From NCBI RefSeq assembly GCF_011516735.1, contig NZ_WOSX01000025.1:1-49837 (forward strand): DNA of 49,837 bases. The letters run 5' to 3'. Shown in pieces: positions 8,304-15,726 of the stretch. The notes under the pieces are model-generated. The model had not been told where the DNA came from and searched no databases. It saw only the letters and a program-made list of their open reading frames with translations. The position numbers and the translations under genes are program-made. Within the stretch, counting starts at the first letter, position 1. Every line of letters starts with the position of its first letter. The DNA comes from Acetobacter fallax (GTDB taxonomy: Bacteria; Pseudomonadota; Alphaproteobacteria; Acetobacterales; Acetobacteraceae).

Positions 8304-9239
8304 TCAGGCCGGACGATCCAGTATGTCCCGCGCCTGTCCCGCATCCAGAGCGATCTGAGCCTTCAGCGCGTCCAGTCCATCAAACCGCTTTTCCGGTCGC
8401 AGCAGCACGTGGAGCGCAACAGAGAGCGTCTGTCCGTAAAGATCGCCGTCAAAGTCGAAAAGATTGACTTCAAGCCGGCTTTCCCGGCCATCATTGATCG
8501 TCGGTCTGCGACCGATATTGGCCACGCCGCGATGGGTCCGGCCGTTTTCCAGCCGGACTGTCGCGGCATAAACGCCACGGGCCGGCTCCAGATGTCGTCC
8601 CAGCGGCACATTCGCAGTCGGAAAGCCCAGCAGACGACCGCGTTTATCGCCATGCTGAACAACGCCCCGGATGGACCACAACCGCCCGAGTTCCTGTGCC
8701 GCCCGTTCCGGATATCCATCCTGCAGCAGGCGCCGGATACGGGTCGATGAGTAAGGGCCGTTCGCGTCCGTAAAGGCCGGCACGAGGGTGAACCCCATCC
8801 CCAGTTCACAGGCCCGCTCAGCCAGAAACTCCGTATTGCCACCCCGGCGATGGCCAAATGCAAAATCATGACCGCAGGCGATGTGCCGCAATCCGAGAGC
8901 ATCATGAAGCACGTCACTGACAAACTGTTCGGCGCTCATTTGCGAAAAGGCTTCATCAAAGCGGATCTGAAACACATCCCGCACGCCAAGCGCCGCAAGT
9001 GCTGAAAAGCGCTCCTCAGCAAGGGTCAGCCGAAATGGCGGATCCTGCGGACGGAACAGTTCCCTGGGATGGGGTTCAAATGTCACGACCGCCAGCGGTT
9101 CGTCCGGTCGCGCCTGATGCAGTGTACGCACCAGATGGGCATGACCGAGATGCACGCCGTCAAAGTTGCCCAGCGCTGCGACAGCACCCCGTGCATGCGC
9201 CGGAATGGCGCGCCAGTCTGTATAGAGTTTCGCGCTCAT
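8304..9239 (-). CDS. ribF: Bifunctional riboflavin kinase/FAD synthetase
   Basis: The 311-residue protein makes FMN from riboflavin and ATP, then FAD. The N-terminal adenylyltransferase domain shows GNFDGVHLGH (24-33), GHDFAFGHRRGG (123-134) and SSTRIR (164-169). The C-terminal flavokinase domain shows GFPTAN (205-210) and the NIGRRPT and E-x-N-L-F-D-F segments. Length is typical. Its ATG overlaps the mtnC stop (ATGA), so it is translationally coupled as the last gene of tatA-mtnB-mtnD-mtnC-ribF. Association of FAD synthesis with methionine salvage is unusual and probably reflects operon packing only. Confidence 0.95.
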   Translation of the reverse strand: MSAKLYTDWRAIPAHARGAVAALGNFDGVHLGHAHLVRTLHQARPDEPLAVVTFEPHPRELFRPQDPPFRLTLAEERFSALAALGVRDVFQIRFDEAFSQMSAEQFVSDVLHDALGLRHIACGHDFAFGHRRGGNTEFLAERACELGMGFTLVPAFTDANGPYSSTRIRRLLQDGYPERAAQELGRLWSIRGVVQHGDKRGRLLGFPTANVPLGRHLEPARGVYAATVRLENGRTHRGVANIGRRPTINDGRESRLEVNLFDFDGDLYGQTLSVALHVLLRPEKRFDGLDALKAQIALDAGQARDILDRPA

Positions 9240-9958
9240 GATCCGGTGACAGCGGGGTCCGGCAGTGCAAACAGGGTCGCCACATCCGTCATATTGTGAG
9301 CAACCGGATGGACATCGCCTGGCACGGTCCCGTCTTCGGCCCGCACCATCTGGCAGGTCAGCAACCCGGCGGCGTCCGCTGCGTCCAGCTCGGCAATGAC
9401 ATCCGAGACAAACAGCACCGTTCCCGGCTTCCAGCCCTGTGTCGCCAGAATGTTCCGGTAACTGCCTGCCTCTTTCTTGCCGCCCATTTCCAGGTCAAGA
9501 AAAGCGGAAAACAGTGACGTCAGATCACCACTGGTCGTGTGTCCGTAGATCAGCCGCTGCGCGGCAGCTGAACCGGAGGAATAAACGGCAAGCATGAAAC
9601 CTGCCTGCTTCCAGTCCCTCAGAGCCGCCGGAACGTCCGGGAATACTGTCGCCATCAGCGTGCCCTCAGCATAACCTTCCGCCCAGGCCAGCCCCTGCAA
9701 TGCTTTCAGGGGCGCAACCTTCGCATCCGCGTCCATCCACGCCATCAGCTGGTGGATCGGCTCGACTCCGGGTGCCAGACGCCGTGTCTCAGCGAGAGCT
9801 TCCTGTACGACCGGATCATTTGCCCGTCGCTCAATAAGACCGGGCAGGGCCTTCCGGGCGTAGGGAAACAGGACCTTGTGGACAAAGGAGACGGGCGTTG
9901 TCGTGCCTTCGATATCCAGCAGAATCACTTTCGGCGGTGCTGCGACAACGGCTTTCAT
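9236..9958 (-). CDS. mtnC: Acireductone synthase (enolase-phosphatase E1)
   Basis: A 240-residue HAD-superfamily enzyme of the methionine salvage pathway. It enolises and dephosphorylates 2,3-diketo-5-methylthiopentyl-1-phosphate to the acireductone. The HAD nucleophile motif is DIEGTTTPVSFV (from residue 15), as in other MtnC proteins; a later YSSGSAAAQ contains HAD motif II Ser, and FVSDVIAELDAA is motif III/IV. I chose the ATG at 9958, which overlaps the mtnD stop (ATGA), over a longer upstream start that would run deep into mtnD. Partners mtnB and mtnD are adjacent; mtnA and mtnK or mtnP are not in the window. Confidence 0.93.
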   Translation of the reverse strand: MKAVVAAPPKVILLDIEGTTTPVSFVHKVLFPYARKALPGLIERRANDPVVQEALAETRRLAPGVEPIHQLMAWMDADAKVAPLKALQGLAWAEGYAEGTLMATVFPDVPAALRDWKQAGFMLAVYSSGSAAAQRLIYGHTTSGDLTSLFSAFLDLEMGGKKEAGSYRNILATQGWKPGTVLFVSDVIAELDAADAAGLLTCQMVRAEDGTVPGDVHPVAHNMTDVATLFALPDPAVTGS

Positions 9959-10500
9959 GCTGCGCGCGCCGGAAAACGGTTGGCGATATCGTCGCCGGTG
10001 TAATCCGCGATCCATCCGTCACGATTGGTGAAGATCCGGAGCGCGACCACATCGGGCGTTTCACCGGCATCGAACCAGTGCGGTGTTCCGGCCGGAACTG
10101 AAATCAGGTCGCGTTGCGTGCAGCCAATATCGTAGACCCTCCCATTCAGATGGAGCACGAAATGACCGCCGCCATGCACGAAAAAGCGGACCTCGTCCTC
10201 CGTATGAATATGCTCCGAGAGGAATTTCTTCCGTAACGCCTCACGACCGGGCGTATTCACATCAATACGAATCACATCGGCGGAGCCTGCGCCGGTCTCG
10301 CCCATCAGTTTATCGAGCCAGGGACGGTATCGCGTCAGCACGGCGGTTTCATCCGCATCGCGTGGCGGCGTTTCCGCACCATCCCAGCGCTCGAACCGGA
10401 CCCCGATCGTCTTCAGGCGCGCCGCAATCGCCGCCGGATCGTCCGTGGCGAATTCAGGTTGCTCAGGACTGGCATCATTGAAAATAACAAGACTGCTCAC
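9955..10500 (-). CDS. mtnD: Acireductone dioxygenase
   Basis: A 181-residue single-domain cupin that oxidises the acireductone to formate and 4-methylthio-2-oxobutanoate, the methionine precursor (Fe form; the Ni form gives CO instead). The metal ligands are present in the family pattern: H97, H99, E103 in HIHTEDEVRFFV, and H141 in PAGTPHWFD. Length equals that of Klebsiella ARD. Its ATG overlaps the mtnB stop and its stop overlaps the mtnC start, so the three salvage genes are translationally chained. Confidence 0.95.
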   Translation of the reverse strand: MSSLVIFNDASPEQPEFATDDPAAIAARLKTIGVRFERWDGAETPPRDADETAVLTRYRPWLDKLMGETGAGSADVIRIDVNTPGREALRKKFLSEHIHTEDEVRFFVHGGGHFVLHLNGRVYDIGCTQRDLISVPAGTPHWFDAGETPDVVALRIFTNRDGWIADYTGDDIANRFPARAA

Positions 10501-11186
10501 GTCACGTCTCTCACAGGAATGGCAGAGAGGAGTTTGCGCCGCTCAAGTTCGCAGGAAAGCAGAAACTCCAGTCCCTCAAGCCGGGCAAGCGCAATGGCCA
10601 TATCCGGTCCCCAGACATAAACACCGTGACCACGAATAATATAGCCAGCCTTCGTTTCGTCCAGATACAGCGCCACACTCCGCGATAGTCGCGGGATGTT
10701 CTGGTCGTTGGCGAACATCGGCACGGCAAGTCGCGTCGCATGAGTCGTCTGCCCTTCAAACACCTTGAGCACTTCGTAGTTTTCAAGATGAAGAGCCGCG
10801 TCATCAGACGTCATGGACAGCACGGTCGAGGCAACAGAATGACCGTGCAGCACTGCACCGGCGTCCGGGAAATGTCCGTAAATCTGGCAATGAAGGAGCG
10901 TTTCAGCACTGGGCCGGTCTCCCTCATGAAGCGGTTGGCCATTAAGGTTCACCTCAATGACGCTATCCGTCGTCAGGAATCCCTTATGACCGCCGGAGCG
11001 CGTGACCGCGATCCGGCCATCAGCAAGACGGACACTCAGATTGCCGGCCGTTGCCGGAACCCACCCGCGTTCATCCATCCGCCGTCCGGCCCTGACGATC
11101 GAGGCCGCAGCCTTGTCCCACGCGACATCTTCCGTGGCGGGAAGGGGAACGCCCTCCCGTCTGGCAATCCCCGGGTCAGCGGTCAT
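10497..11186 (-). CDS. mtnB: Methylthioribulose-1-phosphate dehydratase
   Basis: A 229-residue class II aldolase-fold protein that dehydrates 5-methylthioribulose-1-phosphate, the step before MtnC. Zinc ligands appear as H114 and H116 in LHGHSVAS and H187 in IRGHGVYVWG, with the catalytic Glu probably E95 in SAETLLHC; TAGNLSVR is the phosphate-binding loop typical of the fold. It starts 18 bp after the tatA stop. Fuculose aldolase paralogues share the fold, but the mtnD/mtnC neighbours settle the assignment. Confidence 0.93.
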   Translation of the reverse strand: MTADPGIARREGVPLPATEDVAWDKAAASIVRAGRRMDERGWVPATAGNLSVRLADGRIAVTRSGGHKGFLTTDSVIEVNLNGQPLHEGDRPSAETLLHCQIYGHFPDAGAVLHGHSVASTVLSMTSDDAALHLENYEVLKVFEGQTTHATRLAVPMFANDQNIPRLSRSVALYLDETKAGYIIRGHGVYVWGPDMAIALARLEGLEFLLSCELERRKLLSAIPVRDVT

Positions 11187-11204
11187 AGAGGTTGTCTCCG
11201 GCGA

Positions 11205-11465
11205 TCAGGAGGAGTGCGTGCTGCCGGGAGCCCGGCTCGCGGTCGTGTCCGTCGTAAAAGTCGTGCCTGCCGGTGGTGGGGGCTGAATACGACCATCAGG
11301 CTTCACGCTCTGTTCCATGGATTCGTCGTCTTCAAGATTCTTCTTGAACGATTTGATGCCTTTGGCGAAATCGCCCATCAGCCCGCTGATCTTTCCGCCG
11401 CCGCCAAAAACGACCACCACGACGGCCAGCACGATCAGCCAGTGCCAGATGCTCAAGCTACCCAT
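11205..11465 (-). CDS. tatA: Sec-independent protein translocase TatA
   Basis: An 86-residue TatA: short N-terminus MGSLSIWHW, one transmembrane helix (about residues 8-20), a hinge FGGGGKI, then the amphipathic helix with [12 protein letters not shown], and an acidic, proline-rich disordered tail. TatA oligomers form the pore that moves folded proteins, many carrying cofactors such as FAD or molybdopterin, across the inner membrane. TatB and TatC genes are not adjacent; the gene heads a run leading into methionine salvage and ribF. Confidence 0.93.
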   Translation of the reverse strand: MGSLSIWHWLIVLAVVVVVFGGGGKISGLMGDFAKGIKSFKKNLEDDESMEQSVKPDGRIQPPPPAGTTFTTDTTASRAPGSTHSS

Positions 11466-11650
11466 TGCCTCGACTCCTGGTTGTGTCCATCGCGCCCGCT
11501 GGTTTCGGCCAGACGCGCATCTGATGTTTCATGATGAACTCACATGGGAGATGGCTGCCTCGCGGCCATCATGCAAGCGTTCTGTGCGCGCTATTACACC
11601 TCAACGCTTCACAAGGCCATTGGTCGTGATTTTGTCGCGACGCGGAGGTC
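11466..11650. other. Spacer upstream of tatA
   Basis: These 185 bp lie between the CHAP-protein gene and tatA, both on the minus strand. They presumably carry the promoter of the tatA operon. On the minus strand TTGTGA and TTGAGG sequences occur near 11600-11615, but no convincing -10 partner could be paired with them. No gene seen. Confidence 0.3.
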
Positions 11651-12166
11651 TCAGGAAATCCAGCCCGGATGCGACGCCGGGAGGATGAATCCGTAAGTCG
11701 AATACACCGTGCGTCCCATCGTTCCTGTCGGGGACCACCAGACCCGCACGCGCGTCCAGTCATTTCCCGCTGAGACATCGACCACCGGTACCGCGTGATC
11801 GATGCGCCCGGGATTCCAGTTCGCCTGATCGACAAGAATGGCGCGTGATCCCCGGACGGACCGAACCACCGAGACATGTCCGTCCGGCAACCGGGACGTG
11901 GCGCGGAAAACCAGCACGGAGCCGGGCTCCGGCAAAGAGGCCCGCGGATATTCGCCGCGCGCGTTCGCCCACCATGAAGCTGCCTGCCCTCTGAGGGCGA
12001 TGGAGGAGTGTTCGCGTGCCCATGGAGCGCATTGCAAACGCCCGTGCCAGCTTCGTCCTGTGCCGCCACCGTCAGCGCAGGCTGTCATCAGAAGCGGCAG
12101 ACTCACTGTCGTCAGGCAGTGAAAGGTGGTCCGCAAGGCGCGAAACAGGACACTTATCTCCCTCAC
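11651..12166 (-). CDS. CHAP-domain protein, candidate lipoprotein
   Basis: The 171-residue protein has a basic N-terminus, a hydrophobic stretch and LPLLMTAC (Cys30), a possible though imperfect lipobox. The mature part is a CHAP (cysteine, histidine-dependent amidohydrolase/peptidase) domain: nucleophile C46 in QCAPWAREHS, GSVLVFRAT strand, H97 in DGHVSVV, and DQANW (113-117) supplying the polar residue. CHAP enzymes usually cleave peptidoglycan amide bonds, so a periplasmic wall hydrolase is inferred. Its ATG overlaps the recX stop (ATGA), an odd coupling with a DNA-repair regulator. Confidence 0.8.
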   Translation of the reverse strand: MREISVLFRALRTTFHCLTTVSLPLLMTACADGGGTGRSWHGRLQCAPWAREHSSIALRGQAASWWANARGEYPRASLPEPGSVLVFRATSRLPDGHVSVVRSVRGSRAILVDQANWNPGRIDHAVPVVDVSAGNDWTRVRVWWSPTGTMGRTVYSTYGFILPASHPGWIS

Positions 12167-12789
12167 AGGGCATCCTTTAGCGTGATGATCCTTTCCTCGG
12201 CCTCGTCCCGATCCATGGCGAGTGCCCGGAAAGCAATCTCACGCGTGAAACCGGCGCGCGCGAAAGCCGCCAGAATGCGCGACTCGTCTTTCTGTAAAGT
12301 TTCTCCGGTGCTGAAAGGGCCTGCCCGTCGCTTGCGGGCAAAAACCAGAGCCGCGCCCAGTTCCGAGTCCCGGGCGCGCTCATCATCGCCGAGTGTCTCA
12401 TCCAGCACGTCGCCGACGGTCGATGGTGCAATCCCTTTTGCCGCAAGCCGAGCCTCAACCGAGCGCCGGGACTGACCGGAACGGGTCAGTCGCGCGGCAC
12501 GGGCACGAGCGAAGGACGAGTCGTCGACGGCACCCAGTTCCACCATGGTGCGCGCAACCACAGTGGCCAGCGGCATCAGCCGTGCTGTTATGTCGGCGAT
12601 TTCATCGGAAGCGAGACCGTCTTCAGCCGCACGACGTCCCCAGCGCCCGATTCGTCTTTCGAGCACCTGTGTCAGCCCCTGCTCAGTTGTGGCAAATCGT
12701 GCCAGATGAGCCAGCGCGGCCTCGCGGAGCGCTGCCTGATCGGGAGGCGGTCCAGCCGGACGGGGAAGGCGGGGTGTTCGTGTAGCCAT
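12163..12789 (-). CDS. recX: Regulatory protein RecX
   Basis: A 208-residue, all-helical, charged protein matching the RecX family, which binds RecA filaments and modulates recombination. Visible family features are the first repeat EAALAHLARFATTEQGLTQVLERRI, the central DDSSFARARAARLTRSGQSRRSVEARLAAKGI and the C-terminal ILAAFARAGFTREIAFRAL. RecA is not adjacent, unlike in many bacteria. The gene is divergent from rplK and overlaps the CHAP gene by four bases. Confidence 0.88.
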   Translation of the reverse strand: MATRTPRLPRPAGPPPDQAALREAALAHLARFATTEQGLTQVLERRIGRWGRRAAEDGLASDEIADITARLMPLATVVARTMVELGAVDDSSFARARAARLTRSGQSRRSVEARLAAKGIAPSTVGDVLDETLGDDERARDSELGAALVFARKRRAGPFSTGETLQKDESRILAAFARAGFTREIAFRALAMDRDEAEERIITLKDAL

Positions 12790-12866
12790 GATCGGATTCC
12801 ATTAACATGGAGCATCGTTCTGTGTCACAGCCACGTTCGTTTTCAGCCTCGCGCCGACCCTCGTGT

Positions 12867-12886
12867 GACCGTGTCCGGACACGGTC
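12867..12886. promoter_or_regulatory. 20-bp perfect palindrome between recX and rplK
   Basis: GACCGTGTCC followed directly by GGACACGGTC is a perfect 20-bp palindrome without a loop, 18 bp ahead of the candidate -35 box of the rplK promoter. The missing loop argues for a dimeric protein operator more than an RNA hairpin. The binding protein is unknown. Confidence 0.5.
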
Positions 12887-12903
12887 GTGATCGCATCCCG
12901 CTC

Positions 12904-12932
12904 TTGACGCGATCTGGTATGCAGCGTATGGG
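12904..12932 (+). promoter_or_regulatory. Candidate promoter of the rplK operon
   Basis: TTGACG (12904-12909) followed after 17 bp by TATGGG (12927-12932). The -35 is good, the -10 is poor. It is the only reasonable pair upstream of rplK and would give a leader of about 95 nt. Confidence 0.4.
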
Positions 12933-13032
12933 CGCCCCTCCTACGGAACGCGGGAGACTTGCTGGCGTGCGTGATATGCGTGCCAGCGTCGATCGAACCG
13001 CGGTTCGGGCATAACACTAAGGAGTCCCGGAT

Positions 13033-13467
13033 ATGGCCAAAAAAATCGTTGGCTACATCAAGCTGCAGATTCCCGCAGGCAAGGCAAACCCTTCGCCGCC
13101 GGTCGGTCCCGCTCTCGGTCAGCGCGGTCTGAACATCATGCAGTTCTGTAAAGAATTCAACGCGAAGACGCAGGGCATGGAGCCCGGAATGCCGATTCCG
13201 GTTGTCATCACCGCCTTCGCTGATCGTACGTTCAGCTTCATCACCAAGACCCCGCCGAATACCTACTTCCTGCTCAAGGCCGCCAAAATTTCCAAAGGCA
13301 GCCAGACGGTCGGTAAGTCTGCGGCTGTTGGTAAGGTGACGATGACGCAGCTGCGTGAGATTGCCGAAGAAAAGAACAAAGACATGAACGCCAACGACCT
13401 GGACGGCGCCGTCCGGATGCTGGCTGGTTCAGCCCGCTCGATGGGTCTTCAGGTTGTGGAGGGCTGA
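13033..13467 (+). CDS. rplK: 50S ribosomal protein L11
   Basis: A 144-residue L11, normal length. The N-terminal domain has the proline-rich [19 protein letters not shown] loop that contacts factors and thiostrepton; the C-terminal domain ([19 protein letters not shown] onward) binds the GTPase centre of 23S rRNA. AAGGAG lies 8 bases before the ATG. The gene opens the L11-rpoBC block here; the usual upstream partners secE and nusG are absent. Confidence 0.98.
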   Translation: MAKKIVGYIKLQIPAGKANPSPPVGPALGQRGLNIMQFCKEFNAKTQGMEPGMPIPVVITAFADRTFSFITKTPPNTYFLLKAAKISKGSQTVGKSAAVGKVTMTQLREIAEEKNKDMNANDLDGAVRMLAGSARSMGLQVVEG

Positions 13468-13471
13468 GGTC

Positions 13472-14164
13472 ATGGCAAAGAACAAGCGTCTGGCAACTGC
13501 CCGCGCAGCAGTCGACATCACGAAGGCTTACGGTCTTGATGAGGCTATCAGCCTTGTGAAGAACAACGCGAAAGCGAAGTTCGACGAGACGGTCGAAATC
13601 TCGATGAATCTCGGTATCGACCCGCGTCACGCGGATCAGATGGTCCGTGGTCTGCTTTCCCTGCCGAACGGCACGGGCAAGACTCTGCGCGTTGCCGTGT
13701 TTGCCCGTGGCCCGAAGGCTGAGGAAGCACAGGCGGCCGGTGCCGATATCGTCGGTGCGGAAGACCTGATGGAGAAGGTGCAGGCTGGCGAAATCAATTT
13801 CGACCGCTGCATCGCGACGCCGGACATGATGGGCCTCGTCGGCCGTCTCGGTAAGGTGCTTGGTCCGCGTGGCCTGATGCCGAACCCGAAGCTAGGCACA
13901 GTGACGATGGATGTTAAGGGCGCCGTCACGGCAGCTAAATCCGGTCAGGTTGAATATCGCGCCGAAAAGGCCGGTATCGTCCATGCCGGTATCGGCAAGG
14001 CCTCTTTCGATGCTGAAAAGCTTGCCGAGAATATTCGCGCGTTCGTGGATGCGGTCCAGAAGGCTCGTCCGACGGGTGCGAAGGGCACGTATCTGAAGAA
14101 GATCGCGCTGTCCTCCACCATGGGTCCGGGCGTGCGGGTCGATCTGTCCGGCTTCGCGGCCTGA
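13472..14164 (+). CDS. rplA: 50S ribosomal protein L1
   Basis: A 230-residue L1 of the L1 stalk. It has the [20 protein letters not shown] loop of the second domain and the C-terminal [22 protein letters not shown] segment, both conserved. The ATG at 13472, four bases after the rplK stop, gives the family N-terminus MAKNKRL; an in-frame ATG 18 bases earlier would add six residues overlapping rplK. In E. coli L1 represses rplK-rplA translation; the L1 target was not identified here. Confidence 0.98.
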   Translation: MAKNKRLATARAAVDITKAYGLDEAISLVKNNAKAKFDETVEISMNLGIDPRHADQMVRGLLSLPNGTGKTLRVAVFARGPKAEEAQAAGADIVGAEDLMEKVQAGEINFDRCIATPDMMGLVGRLGKVLGPRGLMPNPKLGTVTMDVKGAVTAAKSGQVEYRAEKAGIVHAGIGKASFDAEKLAENIRAFVDAVQKARPTGAKGTYLKKIALSSTMGPGVRVDLSGFAA

Positions 14165-14180
14165 CGCGATAAAGATGATC

Positions 14181-14202
14181 CCGGGTGACGTAAGTCGCCC
14201 GG
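14181..14202 (+). terminator. Hairpin with GTAA tetraloop after rplA
   Basis: CCGGGTGAC (14181-14189) and GTCGCCCGG (14194-14202) pair over 9 bp (one G-T) with a GNRA-type GTAA loop, followed by TTTCC. It may weaken read-through from rplA into rplJ, separating rplKA from rplJL output, or protect the mRNA 3' end. Confidence 0.45.
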
Positions 14203-14460
14203 TTTCCAGGGTGATACGTTCGCGTGTCATCTGATCCTGTCCAAGACCGGGCGTGGCTGATGCCTTAATCTCTGTTTCGGGTAACCGCGGCAGATACGAC
14301 CGGGAGACGAGGATGCTGGTTATGCAGGTTTCATCGCCTGCGTCTCCGTGTGTTCCGTAACAAAGGACAGGCGAACCGGATCAGCAGCCTTTCCGGCTGA
14401 TGGTCTTTGGGCAACCCGGCTGACCCGCATTGCGCGGGGAAGCCCAGACGGAGACGGGAA
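14203..14460 (+). promoter_or_regulatory. rplJ leader, candidate L10 autoregulatory RNA
   Basis: This 258-bp leader contains stacked helices: GGAGAC (14303-14308) with GTCTCC (14342-14347), enclosing GCAGG (14324-14328) with CCTGC (14337-14341). Nearer the start, ATCAGC pairs with GCTGAT around 14380. In many bacteria L10 bound to L12 represses its own mRNA through a structured leader at exactly this place. The match to that RNA family is inferred from position and folding, not shown. Confidence 0.45.
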
Positions 14461-14985
14461 GTGAACCGTACGGAGAAGCGCGAATTTGTCGCGTCGCTCG
14501 CCGCCGTATTCGCCGAGACGTCCATGGTGGTTGTTACCCGTAATGACGGGCTGACAGTCGCTGAAGTGACGGATCTGCGACGTAAGGTGCGCGCTGCGGG
14601 AGCGACATATAAAGTCGCGAAGAACCGGCTGGCCACTCTCGCCCTGGACGGGACCCGGTTCGACGGCATTGCACCTCTGCTGAAGGGTCCGACCGCGCTC
14701 GCGTGGTCGCAGGATCCTGTGGCGGTGGCAAAAGCAGTCGTCGAGTTCGCCAAGACCAATGACAAGCTGGTTCTGCTTGGTGGAGCCCTCGGTACTCAGA
14801 CGCTCAATGTCGAAGGTATCAAGGCTCTCGCAGAACTGCCGTCTCTGGATGCACTCCGCGCGCAGCTGGTGGGGCTTATCTCCACACCGGCCACGCGTAT
14901 CGCGGGTGTTCTTCAGGCGCCGGCAGGTCAGCTTGCACGGGTCTTCGGGGCCTATGCCAAAACGGGCGAGGCGGACGCAGCCTGA
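14461..14985 (+). CDS. rplJ: 50S ribosomal protein L10
   Basis: A 174-residue L10, base of the L12 stalk. The N-terminal domain has [30 protein letters not shown] and the [17 protein letters not shown] rRNA-binding loop; the C-terminal helix that carries L12 dimers ends the protein. I start at GTG 14461, preceded by GGAGA, because it gives the family N-terminus; an ATG 54 bases upstream adds an unconserved [14 protein letters not shown] stretch and lies within the folded leader. Confidence 0.95.
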   Translation: MNRTEKREFVASLAAVFAETSMVVVTRNDGLTVAEVTDLRRKVRAAGATYKVAKNRLATLALDGTRFDGIAPLLKGPTALAWSQDPVAVAKAVVEFAKTNDKLVLLGGALGTQTLNVEGIKALAELPSLDALRAQLVGLISTPATRIAGVLQAPAGQLARVFGAYAKTGEADAA

Positions 14986-15079
14986 TGCGTGTCCCTGTCA
15001 CGGGGACAAGAAAATTCGCATGGCCCGGGGAATCGGGTTGTGCATTGGTAACCAGTATCTATATTAGGAAGACCATATC

Positions 15080-15454
15080 ATGGCCGATCTGAACAAGCTT
15101 GTTGACGAGCTGTCCGCTCTTACGGTCCTTGAGGCTGCTGAGCTGTCAAAGCTTCTTGAAGAAAAGTGGGGCGTTTCCGCTGCTGCTCCTGTTGCTGCCG
15201 CCGCCGGTCCGGCTGCTGCGGCCGCTGCGCCTGCTGAAGAGCAGACGGAGTTCACCGTTATCCTTGCCAAGGCTGGCGACAAGAAGATCAACGTCATTAA
15301 GGAAATCCGCACCATCACCGGTCTGGGCCTGAAAGAGGCGAAAGATCTGGTTGAGGGCGCGCCTAAGACCGTCAAGGAAGGCGTCAGCAAGGACGAAGCT
15401 GAGAAGATCAAGAAGACACTCGAAGACAACGGTGCATCTGTTGAAGTTAAATAA
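15080..15454 (+). CDS. rplL: 50S ribosomal protein L7/L12
   Basis: A 124-residue L12. Order: dimerisation domain (1-30), flexible Ala/Pro hinge (about 33-55, mostly alanine), and the C-terminal factor-binding domain with [31 protein letters not shown] precedes the ATG. It is present in multiple copies per ribosome, and the hairpin with six T after the gene probably lets more rplL than rpoB mRNA be made. Confidence 0.98.
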   Translation: MADLNKLVDELSALTVLEAAELSKLLEEKWGVSAAAPVAAAAGPAAAAAAPAEEQTEFTVILAKAGDKKINVIKEIRTITGLGLKEAKDLVEGAPKTVKEGVSKDEAEKIKKTLEDNGASVEVK

Positions 15455-15466
15455 CGACGGTACTCT

Positions 15467-15501
15467 CATGGCGGGGCGTTTACCGCTCCGGCATGTTTTT
15501 T
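15467..15501 (+). terminator. Attenuator between rplL and rpoB
   Basis: CATGGCGGGGCG (15467-15478) and CGCTCCGGCATG (15484-15495) form a 12-position stem with one mismatch and one G-T pair around a TTTAC loop, then six T (15496-15501). This is a good intrinsic terminator placed where E. coli has its partial rplL-rpoB attenuator. Confidence 0.7.
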
Positions 15502-15726
15502 AAAGTCGGTTTTCGGGCGGAGGCTGTTCTGGTCTCCGCCTGTTCGTCTGTGGCGGGTCCGGGTTCAGGGTCGCCGCAGTGGACGATTTGAGGCGAGTGC
15601 GCAGGGCGGGGTCGGTAACGACCGCATCGGGCGCGATATTTCGGCCGGACCGTCTGGCCCCCTGTTTTCCGGTGTTCCGGACGCAGGAGGCCTGGTGGTC
15701 CGACGGCAGGGACGGGGCAGGATAGA
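15502..15726 (+). other. rpoB leader spacer
   Basis: These 225 bp between the attenuator and rpoB hold a further 7-bp hairpin, GGCGGAG with CTCCGCC (about 15514-15538). I see no gene and no clear -35/-10 pair; it is likely an untranslated leader read through from rplL. Confidence 0.35.

Noticed and set aside
12805..12832. GTTC repeat near recX considered as an alphaproteobacterial LexA box
   Set aside because: The two GTTC units are 14 bp apart, not the 7 bp expected for that box.
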